Positions 34,101 through 46,100 of a DNA stretch of 64,000 nucleotides are shown in pieces. Positions within the stretch are counted from its first letter, which is position 1, and every line of letters starts with the position of its first letter. Both the position numbers and the translations under genes were made by a program. Location of the stretch: contig NW_024104301.1 of the NCBI RefSeq assembly GCF_003945595.2, positions 1,178,001 through 1,242,000 on the forward strand, in the 5' to 3' direction. This stretch comes from Pipra filicauda. Taxonomy: Eukaryota; Chordata; Aves; Passeriformes; Pipridae. Under the pieces are notes generated by a model. The model was not told the origin of the DNA. It worked only from the letters and a program-made list of their open reading frames with translations, and did not search any database.

Positions 34101-37100
34101 CATGTGCTGGATATAAAATGGCTCAATGAAACCTCAGCACTGAATCACCAAGGATGAAACCAGCCCAGTCCAACAGCTCCCGGGCTGAATTTTTGGCTGG
34201 TTGGTCTGGAAATGAGATTAAGGGCAATAAACCAAATAAAACCACCAGCACCAACAGGAATTACAGCTCGGTTTTGGGACAGGCCAGTGGGTCCCAGCCC
34301 TAGTCCCATCCCACTGAGCAGCTGAGCTCCTGTCCCTGGGCATATGGGATAATGTTTCCTTTCCTAGGGGTCTGCCCTCGTCTCACACTTTGGCCCTTCC
34401 ACCTGTGGGGCTCAGGTCCCACCTGTGGGTTGGGACGAGTGTGATGGGTTGGGACAAGCCCATTGTCCTACTTCTGCTTATGGCAGGCAGCAAAAATCCA
34501 GGTTTGGGAGCTGTGTCTGCCCCACACCTCCCATGCAAAGCACCTCAATAAGATGCAATAACCCCTTCAGCAGCTCTTCGCTGCAAGATGCATTTCCAAG
34601 CCCTGCATTGCAAAACTTTCGCCTTGTCACTCCCCGGTTCCTGATAAACCTTCCTTTCTGTCAATAACCCTCACTTTGGTGTCATCCTGGGAGGTGCTGG
34701 CACCCTGGGGACCTGTGGCACATCTCTCTGGCCGAGCTGTAGTCAAGGGCGCAGCCTCTCTGGCTCCAGGCTTTCAGGTGGCTGTGGAGGCACTTCAGGA
34801 GAGGCAGCTGTGCTGCAAGTGCCTGTTCCCTGTTCCTGGGCTCTCCAGGCTCGTTAACCTTTGGGGATAAGAGGATTACAGCAAGTCACCAGCTTAACTC
34901 TGCTGCTGCTTTATGGCCCCACATGGCGGGGTAACACCGGGGCTCTCCCAGTGCAGGAAAAGCAAAATCAGCTCCTTTCCTCAGCAGCTGGGGGAACAGT
35001 TTTGGAACAGGCTCACTTTTTAGGTTGCATTTGTGGTGATTTTGGCCAGTTCATGGGCACAGCCATTTTAGGCTCTTTTGGGGTGGATTTGATGCATTGA
35101 CACCTTTGGCATCACCCCTTCAGCACAGCATCAGGTTCCTCCTGCATAAGTCAGGAGCACTTGATAACTCAGCATCGAGTTCCTCCTCCTGCAGGAAAGT
35201 GCCTCAATTCAGAGGCATCCCTGGACAAGCAGCTGTATGGAAGCAGGTGCTTTCCCCAGGAGGGTAGATGAGATTTTTATAAGGTTTTAGGGCTGTGGGG
35301 CTGCAGGGATTGACTGAGTTTCTCTTCTGGCATGAATGCTGGTGGTGGGGCTGCTTCCTGCCTTCCCGGCTGGGACCTTTTTCTCTGCTGGAGACAGAGG
35401 GCTCATGGACACAGGCAGAGTCCAAGTGCTCCTGCGAGGATGAAGCAGCTCAGTTGAGTCTGCAGGGACCTGGCGAGGAGGAGGAAGATCCTCATCAAAC
35501 ACAGCAATTCCGTTTTGTAGCCCATCATCACATGGGAGACACAACCGACCCCTGTCTAGGGTCATCTTTTGGAATAAATTAATAATTTAAAGTGTGCTGT
35601 GATCAAACACATCAAAATATAGATAATCCTCCTCCACTAATCACATTGCTCTGGATTTCTGCTCCATCAAGATGGGCATTGTGGCCGCCACTCCCTCCTT
35701 GCTTGGGGGCTGCATTTCCCCACGTGCAGCCAAAAACACCCCAAACCACTCCCCCCTTGGTTCAAAGGCTCCTTGTGATTACACAAACAACCCTGGAATT
35801 TGGCATCTCGCTGTCGTGCTTTAATGTTCCCGGGGCACGACGCTGAGTTCAGGCTGCAAAAATGCAAAAATTGGTTTCCTGGGACAGGGACAGCCGGGAG
35901 CACCAGCGGTGCGGGCGGGAGGGGCCTGATTCTGACAGATCCTGCTGGGGGTGGGGGATTTTCATGGGCTACTTTGTTTGAGGATAAAAAAGCCTATTCT
36001 GATGTGTCGCAAATGACTTTAAGGTGACATGTGAGTGCTAAAATCCAGGGTATTCCCCAAAAGCACCAGCACTGTGCTTCAGGGGGCATGGGGTAGCTAT
36101 GGGAGTCACACCATGTCTGACAGCTGCTCTCCCCTCCTCTTGCAGGCCATCAGCATCAGCAAAGCCATAAACACACAGGAAGCACCAGTGAAGGAGAAAC
36201 ATGCCCGCCGTATCCTTTCCTGGACAGCACAGAGGAGATCCTGGGCTGAGGCAGGAGGGGTTTGGGGCCATGGAGGTTTGGGAGGCAGAAGACCCACACA
36301 GAGCTTGGCTGAGGGGTGGCATCATGTAGGTTCATCCATCAATGAAAAGGCAAACAAGAGCCTATAAAATTGTGATTCCTTGGCAATAAAAAGCAGAGGG
36401 TCCTGGTGTGCCCTGGGGCAGGGGGAGGTGCAAGAAAAATATGAATGGGCGTCATATCTGTGGGTGCAGCATCGCACTGGTGATCTCTGTGCACCCAGTG
36501 TGTGTCCCCTTTTTAATGGAAGTTGAACAGTCCCCAGCCCAGCCTGTGCCCTGCTCCATGTGTATCCAGTTGGCCTTGACTGCAGGGAAGGGATCATCCT
36601 GGGCACACACCACGAGAAGGGAGCGTTCACCTTCTGGTCCTACGCCATTGGGCTGCCCCTGCCCAGCAGCGCCATCCTCAGCTGGAAGTTCTGCCACGTC
36701 CTGCACAAGGTTCTGCGTGACGGACACCCCAATGTGAGTGTCCCCTCTGGAACATCCCTCCTGCTTTGCTGGTGGGGGAAATTCTTGCCTCTTGAGATGT
36801 CCCTCTGCACAGAGGATGGGTTCCCCTCCCTGTCCCAGACACCTTTCCTAAGCTGTGGGGCTGTGAGGGCACTCTTATCTCGTACCTTTGAAACCTCCCT
36901 GCACAAAGCTCCAACCTTTGGGTACCATTGAAAGGCTGGAAGTTCTCACAAAGCTGGAGTGGTGTAAGGATTGGATCCATCCTCTTCCCAGTGTCACAGC
37001 AGACAGGCAGGTGCTGGCCTGTGCCAGTCCCGCTGTGCCACATCCCTCCTGTTTTTGCCCCCAGGTCCTCCAGGACTGCCAGAGGTACCGCAGCAACATC

Positions 37101-40100
37101 CGAGAGACAGGAGACCTGTGGGTGAGTGGGATGAAGTGGAGGTTTGTGCCTCCCAGAGGGTCTGGAAGTGAATGCTGAGTGACATTGTGGGCACAGAGAG
37201 GGTAAAGCACCACCTCAGATACCCCATTGTCTCTGCTCCCTTGGGCTGATGGTTGTGTTCATGCTGGAGGGCACAAGAGCCGTAGGGCTGGTGCAGGTTC
37301 ACTGGCACATGTGGACTCTGCTGGATCTGGGTTCTCCATGTTTCCCCTTGTGTCTCCACAGGGCCATTTGCACGACAGATATGGGCAGCTGGTGAGCATC
37401 TACACACGGCTCCTGCTCACCAAGATCTCCTTCCACGTCAAGGTGAGACCCTCTGCCACCTTCTCACCTGCTGTACTGGGGGGATGGGGCTTTACTGGGG
37501 GATGTGTTGCACCAGCAAAAATATGAGCAGCAACTGATGCATTTTTTCTTCTTTTTCCAAAGCATCCCGAGTTCCCCCCAGGCCTGGAAGTGTCGGATGA
37601 GGTGCTGGAAAAGACTGCAGGGACGGATGTGAACAACATGTGAGTGTCCTGGCACCTGCAGAGTGGTGAGGGGTGTAAATGCAGGGAGCAAAACCCCCAG
37701 TTGGAGCCCTTGCCATCATGAAGACCCTCAGTGAACTCGAGCAGCCAGAGCAAGGGTGTCTCTGCCACGGAGTGATGGAGTTTTGGTTTGTTTTGGCAGC
37801 TTCCAGCTGACGGTTGAGCTGTTTGACTACCTGGACTGTGAGCTGAAGCTGTCAGAGTCAGGTGAGGAGGCGGCAGGTCCCTCCCGCTCGCCCCAGGGCT
37901 CTTGAGCAATAGTTTCGCTCTTTGGTCGGGAAGTTCCGGGAGGCTGAGATTGGAGGCTTCAGTCCTTCCTCCTTCTCCCATGAGATTTCTGAGCTGGATT
38001 CCCCGGTTGATGCTTTGTAGGGGCAGTTGTAGGAAAATATTTAAGGATTGTGGCTGGTTTGAGCCCACCTGAGCAATGCAGAGTGTGCCATTCTGAAATA
38101 TGTTTTTATTTCTTTTTGGTACAGCCACATTAATTATATGCATTACCCAAATCCTTTTTATCCCCTAGAAGCGGAGGATGGGGCTGTACCTCTTTCTAAA
38201 GGCTCATTTCCTCTCACTGAAATGCCTCCAGGGAGGGCTGGAGGCCCTTGCCCATGTTTGCATCTCTCGCCTCCTTCTCCAGGAGTTTTTAGATGACTTA
38301 GAAAGGTGGTGGATTCTTCCTCTGTCAAGAGTCAGGAACACGGAGCTGCCCTGGAAAACAGGGCACAGCAGGCAAGACTGTGCTCCCGGCTCCCATCAGC
38401 CTCCTGCTTCTCCTCCTGACCCAGTTATACAGAGAATTTATATTCATAAATACTTTAAAGCTGAGCGGGGAAGAAGCCGGGGTGGATATGCCTGGATTTC
38501 TGCCAGGGGAAGGGATCTGTTTCTGAGCAGGGGCAGGCGAGGCTGCGGCGCCGGCGAGCTCGTCCCCTGCCCTGGGATCCTCTCCTAGATCCTCTCATGA
38601 TTAAATAGAATGGAGCAAAACCTCTCACTTCCTCCAGCTGCATTATTTGCATCAGCTCAAGGGCAGCGTCCCGGGATTAAATCCCTCCTTTTTGGGATCA
38701 GGGCAGAGCTGAGCACCCCTTTACTCTGCCACCATGGTCCCTTTGGGTGTTTGTCTTCCTCGGTGGGGGAAGGTTGTTCCCAGCTCAGCAGGACAGACGG
38801 GCAGCAACGCTGGTGTTTTCCCGTGTCCCGGCAAAGCCACATCCGCCGTGGTTAATGATCAAGCGGAGTGGCCGGGAGGGGGCCGGCTCTGCAAACACGG
38901 CGCCGGTGCCTCACGCAGCTCAACCCCTCAGTTTTCAGGCAACTCAACACGTCGATGGCCGTGTCGCAGATGTCGGCGGTGCAGTGCCGCCTGGCCCCCC
39001 TCATCCAGGTCATCCAGGACTGCAGCCACCTCTACCACTACTCTGTCAAGTTAATGTTCAAGCTGCACTCTTGTGAGTCCCGGGATATGCTCCATGCTGG
39101 TCTTTTCCAGAGTTGGGCTTCTGAATTTGGGGATCAGGCTTGCATGGACTGAGGCATCCATCGCCATGTCCCAGCTGGGCTCTAAGGGCCTGCTCCACCC
39201 CATGTAGACATTCCAGATAAAGGAATCAGAAGGACTTGTCCTTGATTAATTCCAACCCATGTGCCTTGGCCTGCCAGCCCCCTGCACAGGATTGCTGGGC
39301 AGCGCAGCGCCAGTGGCCTTGTGTGGGTATTTTATGGTTCCCCCACCCACCTCTCCCTGCACCACATCCCTGGTCCCTGTGCCAGGGATGGGGATACCTC
39401 ACTCCCACACTGATGCCTCACATCCCACTCCCACCTGGCCTTTATCCTGCTGGCTTTTGCAGCGAAGGGCTCCAGGTGCATGTGAATACATGTGCAGCCC
39501 CAGATCAGTCACGACCATCCCCCATTTCCCAGGTCTGCCGGCAGACACACTGCAGGGCCACCGGGATCGCTTCCATGAGCAGTTCCGCAGGTAATCCGGG
39601 CCAAGGTGGGGCGATGGGGTCCCTTCCCTCCTGCCAAACCCCCTCCCCTGCGAACAGTTTGTCTTTCCCTTCTCTCCAGCCTCAAAAACTTCTTTAAGAG
39701 AGCATCCGACATGCTGTATTTCAAGCGGCTCATCCAGATCCCTCGGCTGCCGGAGGTATGGCAGGATTTGGGGTGGTGCTTGTTGGTGATACTTTGGAGA
39801 CCGTGTGGGTTCAGGGTGCATGGGGGTGTCCCCATGGGTGGGTCTGTGGTCTGGGGACACTGCAGAGGGACCTGCTGGCTCCATCAGCAGCACAGGGTTG
39901 GCTACCTCCCTTCCCTGGCACTCTGCCTCCTGCAGTTCCCAAAACCCCCTGTGATACCACAACTTCTTGTCCCAACAGAGCCCCCCAAACTTCCTGCGGG
40001 CATCCGCACTGGCTGAGCACGTGAAACCAGTGGTCGTCATCCCTGAGGAAGCCCCTGAGGATGACGAGCCAGAGAATCTCATTGAGATCAGCACAACTTC

Positions 40101-43100
40101 CACCACGGAGCCACAGGTGGGGGCACAGGGCTGGAATGGGGACGCAGGGATGGGCGGACAGCGGGGACAGGCACCCATAGCCTGGCTCAGCTCAGCAGCC
40201 TCTGTCTTCCCCAGATCACCTCGGATCTATTTGAGCAAACCTTTGGGCCCCCCAATGGCGTTTGGGATGACAGGTATGGGGGGGGTCCGGCGGTGGCGGA
40301 GGAGAGTGGCCACTACCGCGTGGGACCAACCTGCCTGTGTCTGCAGGGACGCACAGATCGAGAGCCTGAAGAAGGAGCTGGACACGCTCCGTGCGGAGAT
40401 GGAGAAGATCAAACTGGAGGTAAAGCCCGGCTGGGGCGTAGCTGGTGGGGGGAATGCAGTGGAAACCCCAAGGGGATGCAGCGGGAGTGGGGTCCTGACG
40501 TCCAGCACTGTGAGTTAGGACCTCTCCTAGTGCCAGGACCTGACTCCTCATGGAGATGGGGTGGAGGTATGTGAGACCTGTCCTTTGCTGTCACGACCAG
40601 CTTTATCAGCGGGGACAGAGCAGCTGCAGGGACAAACAGGAGAGCTTTCCTGTACATCCCACAGCTGCTTTGCCTAAATTGCAGTGGGGCACCTGGATAG
40701 GGTTTTTAGGGAGGGCATGAGTTCAGGGCCATGCCCCAGTGCCTGATGGTGATGTCCTGCAGGCACAGCGATACATCACAGAGCTCAAGGCACAGGTGAA
40801 CAGCCTGGAGGGAGAAGTGGAGGAGCAGCGCAAGCAGAAGCAGAAGGCGCTGGTGGACAACGAGCAGCTGCGGGATGAGCTGGAGAGGCTGCAGAGGGTG
40901 AAGCAGGACAGCGACAGGTCCCAGCGGCTCTGCGCCGAAGCTGAAAGTAGGTGCCCTGCAGTGCCCATTGGCCGTGGGCCACCTGTGCCACGGCTGCTGA
41001 GGGGCTTCTCACCCCTGCAGAGAAAGCCAACGCCACCGAGATCCGCTACACGAAGCTGAAGGAGAAGCACAGCGAGCTCATCAACACACACGCCGAGCTC
41101 CTGAGGAAGGTAATGCTCTGTGCAGGCAGGGACTGACGCTGCTTTGGTCCCTCTGCCACTGCTGGGGCGGCTCTCACTTGCCCAGAGCCCCCTGTATCGG
41201 TCCCATCGCCCTGCACCCAGGGAACTCTGAGCATAGCTGGGGAGGGACCCCTTAAATCCATGTCCACTGACAGTCAGCATTCTGGGTGCTGTGAGAAAGG
41301 CATCTTGAAGTTATCCTCTAAGCCAGTGTTTGGTTGGAACAAGTGTGGTGATGGTGAGGGTCCCCCGTGTCCCCACACAGAATGCTGACACCGCCAAGCA
41401 GCTGACAGTCACGCAGCAGAGCCAGGAGGAGGTGGCACGTGTCAAGGAGCAGCTGGCATTTCAGGTGGAGCAGGTCAAGCGAGAGGCCGAGATGAAGGTG
41501 AGCTGGCACAGCTCTGGATCCTTTCCTGCTTCCCTGCCAGCACTGAGCCCTTCCCAGCCCGGGAAACACAGTAGCTGTGCTCAGTTTGGGTGCAGGGCCT
41601 AGGGGTCGTTGTTGATGTCAGTCCCTGATCCAGGAAGAAGTTGGCATCAGGAAGGCATTGTTTAATACATGCTTCATTCCCTTTTGCCCAAATCTGCCTT
41701 TCCTTCTGCCAAGAAAATGCCTCAATGCAAATTGGTGGGTTTGGGTGCCTTCGTTCTCTGGGTCCCAAGTTGGTGGCTGCTCCCAAAATTCCTGCTCTGG
41801 TGAAAGGAACCCTTCCAGGAGACACCTCTCCCACACCCAAGACCCCAAAACCCCTACCCTGCAAAATGTGGCTGGTATCGTTCCTGCCATCCCGGCTGTG
41901 TGCCGGAGCGTGTTCACAGGGGCTGAGCCCCTGGCATGGGGTGTGGTTGCAGCTGGAAGACCAGAGCGTGCAGATGGAGCAGCTGCGGCAGGAGCTGGAT
42001 GCCCGGCGGGATGAGCTGGACCAGGCGCAGCGCTCACTCAGCCAGGCCAAGCAGGTACAGGGCTTAGGATGAGCCCAGATCCCCATCACAAACCCCTGTC
42101 ATGCAGGACAATGCTTTGGCTACCACTGTTGAGCCAGAGGTCCAACAGCAGCACAAGGTGGTGTCACAGGGCTGAAAATGGGCCCAGCTCAAAAGTGACA
42201 TGAGCAGGGCATGTCCTCAGGTGTCTGTTGGGCTCACAGTGTGGTAACAGGTGAGTGACAGGGCTGTCCTGACCCCATGGCAGGCAGGTGTGGAGCTCAG
42301 TGCGCAGGTGGAGGCCCTGCACGCCGAGAAGGAGGTGCTGAGGCGGTCGGTGAGTGAAAAGGAGTGTGAGCTGCTGTCCACGCGTGGCCTCATCGAGGAG
42401 AAGGAGCTGCAGCTGAACCAGGAGGCGGATAAGGCCACGAGGGAGATCCGAGAGCTCCAGGGCAGGCTCCTGGAGAAGGTAGGTGCTGTGTGAAGAGCCC
42501 ACTGCTCCTCTACTTGCCAGGGTGAGACATGTTTGGGGGATGCTGAGGAGTTGGGGGGCTCAGCCAAGCCATTACTGATGTAGCCGGTGGGATATCACTT
42601 GCACCAGCAGTAATGGGATGCTTGGCTCTAATCCTGGAAAAGGGAAATGCTGGTGATGGGAGTCCTGTGTCCCAATTGTGCCACTCACCTGTTCCTCCTG
42701 CCCAACAGAGCAACCAGGAGCAGAACCTGCAGCAGAAGCTGCTGGACGAGCAGTTCAGCATCCTGCAGGAGACGGTGCGGGAGGCAGAGGACATCCTCCG
42801 TGATGCCGTGGCCAAGCTGGATGACCCACTGCACATCCGCTGCACCAGCTCCCCAGGTAGGGCAGAAACACCGTCCCTTCTCCCTTCAGGACAGATAACG
42901 TTGCATCTCAGCTTTCCCAAGGCATTTTTATCATCGTGCCCAAGGAGATCAGACTTCCCAGGATGAATTTTTAACTCTCATCTCAGCACTGTTTTGCTCA
43001 GGCTTTAGTGCTGTTCCCCAGCCAGGGCCATGACGACTCGAGCTGTCTCAGCTCCCACTCAGTGGAGTCAGCACTCATGCTCGTTCAGCCCCTCATCAGC

Positions 43101-46100
43101 CTGGCCGTGCTAACGAAGCTGGATTCATTACAGATTACCTGCTGAGCCGGGCGCAGGCGGCGCTGGAGTCCACGGACGCCCTGGAGAACGGGCACGCGCA
43201 GTACGTGGCCTCCATGGCAGGTACCTGGGGCCGGGGCCCGGTGGCATTGCTTCAGCTTGCTCGTGTTTCCATACATCCAGCAGCCCCTGGCTGCTGCAGG
43301 GCCATTGGCAGGCGGCAATGCCCTGGTGACAGAGGGACATGGTGGGGGTGGTGGGTTCCCATGCGTTCATTTGAGCTGGAGAGGTCAATAATGATCCTCT
43401 CTAAGTTCTTGTGCTGATTCTTGAGTGCCTTCAAGGAGGGACTGCAGTCCCTGACCCCATCCTGTCCCAGCAGATGCCGCGGGGCTGGTGGGGGCCCTGG
43501 CCCTCTTCGCACACCTCACGGCCGACACCATCGTGAACGGCAGTGCCACGTCCCACCTGGCCCCCACAGACCACGCCGACCGTGAGTGCAGGGGTGCAGA
43601 GGGTGTTGGGGGGGATTTTTCCTCCTGGGGATTTTTTTTTAGGGAGGCTGTGCCAAAGCTCCTTCTGCCAGGGGCTGGATATGGGGCAGATCTTTTCCGG
43701 GGACAGCATGATACCTCCAGCTCCCCGTGCTCCCCTTCCCAACATTCCCTGCTTTCTAGTACCCCTTGCTGAGCCAGGGACATCACTTTGCTCCTGGAAA
43801 CTCATTTATAGTCTTCTAGAAGAAATTTGCTGGATGCTGCTGATGCTCAGCATCATCCCCACAGATGAGGGGAGGAGGGTGGCAGGGCTGGGGTGGAGGG
43901 ACCCCTCGCCCAGCGAGGGGCCTGGCACCAACCCCTCCTCTCCCCAGGGCTGACGGAGATGTGCCGGGACTGTGGGCAGCGGAGCCTGGACTACCTGGGC
44001 GAGCTGAAGGACAGGCAGAGGCTGGGCCGTGCCGAGCTGGGGGACGTGCGACGGGCGCTGAGGGGAGTCCTGCAGCTGGCCCAGGTAGGAGATGGAGCCC
44101 AGTGCACCCGCCTTCCTGCTCGTGGCTGGCAGGGTTGGCTGGAGGGAGCACTGTGGGGTGGTTTTCCCCCCATACCCACAGGTTCTGGTGCTGTCCTTGA
44201 GCCATCTCAGCTTCTGAGTGCTGAGACCCTTCCTGGTGGTGCCCAGAGCCCGTCACCCTCAGATCAGCTGAATTCTCTCAGCCCAGTAACCCCTGTGGAA
44301 CAAAAATTCCCAACTTTCAGATATTTCTTCTCGCGAAGCCCCTGTTAGTCTTTTCCCATACTCCACTGTTAATTCAAAGGCTGTCAGCTCTCCAGGACCC
44401 TCTGGAGCCAAAACTGCTCCTGTGATGGAGTTTTGTCACTTTGATTTGGGGCATTTCTTACCTCTGAGATCCTGTGCCATGTTTGCTGCAAGTTGGTGGC
44501 ACCTGTGCCATCTGACACCCTTGCAGGCTGCAGAATGCTGCTCCTGCACCTTTAATTATTTGGGGAGAGGGGGAAAGGGAGTCGGATACCTTGGTTTATA
44601 ATTATTCCTTATAAATATTCCCTTCTGTCTAAAACCTGCTGATGCCTGCTGCCTCCTCTGGCAGGAGCTGAGGCCCAAGAGCTTAGACATCAAGCAAGAA
44701 GAGCTGGGGGACATGGTTGAGAAGGAGATGGCCTCCACCTCGGAGGCGATCGAGGACGCCGTCAGGCGGATAGAGGTGAGACGAAGCTGCAGGATGGGCC
44801 ACTTCGGTGCCTTGGGGCAGCAGAGTGCCCATCGCTCCTCCACCCTGCTCACCCTCACAGCAGCGTGGCATCCAACCCTTCCTCTTGTGTTTCCCAACAG
44901 GAGATGATGAGCCAGGCCAGGAATGAGAGCTCTGGTGTTAAGCTGGAAGTGAACGAGCGGTGAGTTTTGAGGGGTGACGTGTGATGGCCACAGGCAGGTT
45001 TGTGTCCCATGCCTGTACCCTGCTGGAGTGTGCTCCAAACCAGGCTGGGTGGTCTCCAAAAAAGACCCACATTCTAACTGAGACCAAAGCCCCCTTCCCT
45101 GGATGCAGTGTCAGGGGATGCTGAACACTTTTCTCTTGTTTCCCTGCAGGATTCTGAACTCGTGCACAGATCTAATGAAGGTCAGTAGTGCAGGAACCAA
45201 TCTGGGCTGTCAAAGACTGCACAAAACTGTCACTTGCCACCATTGACAGCATCAATCCTTCTCTATAAAACCCCTATCAAACACCAAAGCCTGTTTTCCT
45301 TCATTCCAGGCTATCAGGCTTCTCGTAACAACATCTACAAACCTACAGAAGGAGATAGTAGAAAGTGGCCGGGTAAGTCTTCCCCTCATCTCTCTGCACA
45401 GGCATGAAATACAGGAGAATTTCCCCCCGTTTGCAGAAACACTCTGGATTTCCTGGTTTCCCACGTTATCAGCACTCTGGCAGTGCCTTGCTAGAGATGG
45501 GCTGCTCAGCCCTGTGCTCTTTGCACACATTATTATTATTACCCTTGCAAAACCTTGTCCATCTAAAGATTATGGCCCAAACTTCGGTGGTTTAAAACAA
45601 ACCCAGCCAAACTTTGCAGGCGTGGGGCTCCAACACTGATTTTCTTGATAAATATTTAAGCAGGTCAGTAAGAGCAGCATAAAGTGCACAGAAATGCTGT
45701 GGTTTATGGTTTTATGTATGAATTTATATATTGTTATACTTTATACAGATATTTTATATGGATTTATGTATTGTTGTGTATTAGACAGAAGTTAATCCAG
45801 GCTGTAACATTCTCATAACAACAGGGGGCAGCAACAACTCAGGAATTTTATGCCAAGAACTCTCGCTGGACCGAAGGGCTGATCTCTGCCTCCAAGGCCG
45901 TGGGCTGGGGAGCCACACAGCTCGTGTAGGTACCCCCACACTGGGATGTTCCTCTGGGACACGGCTCCATGTGCTGCACCCTTGCAGGGCTGGCTCTTGC
46001 TTCTCCACCACCCAATAATCCAGAGCATCCCACTGCTGAGCTGTCATGGAGCACCATGGCTAATCCCTTGTGGAACATCTTTGCTAACTCCTTATGGAGC

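Noticed and set aside
37400..38143. 247-aa minus-strand frame
   Set aside because: It lies opposite HIP1R exons 5-7 and their introns and has no domain, so it is a shadow of the real gene.
39399..40178. 259-aa minus-strand frame
   Set aside because: It is antisense to HIP1R exons 9-11, with no recognisable protein features.
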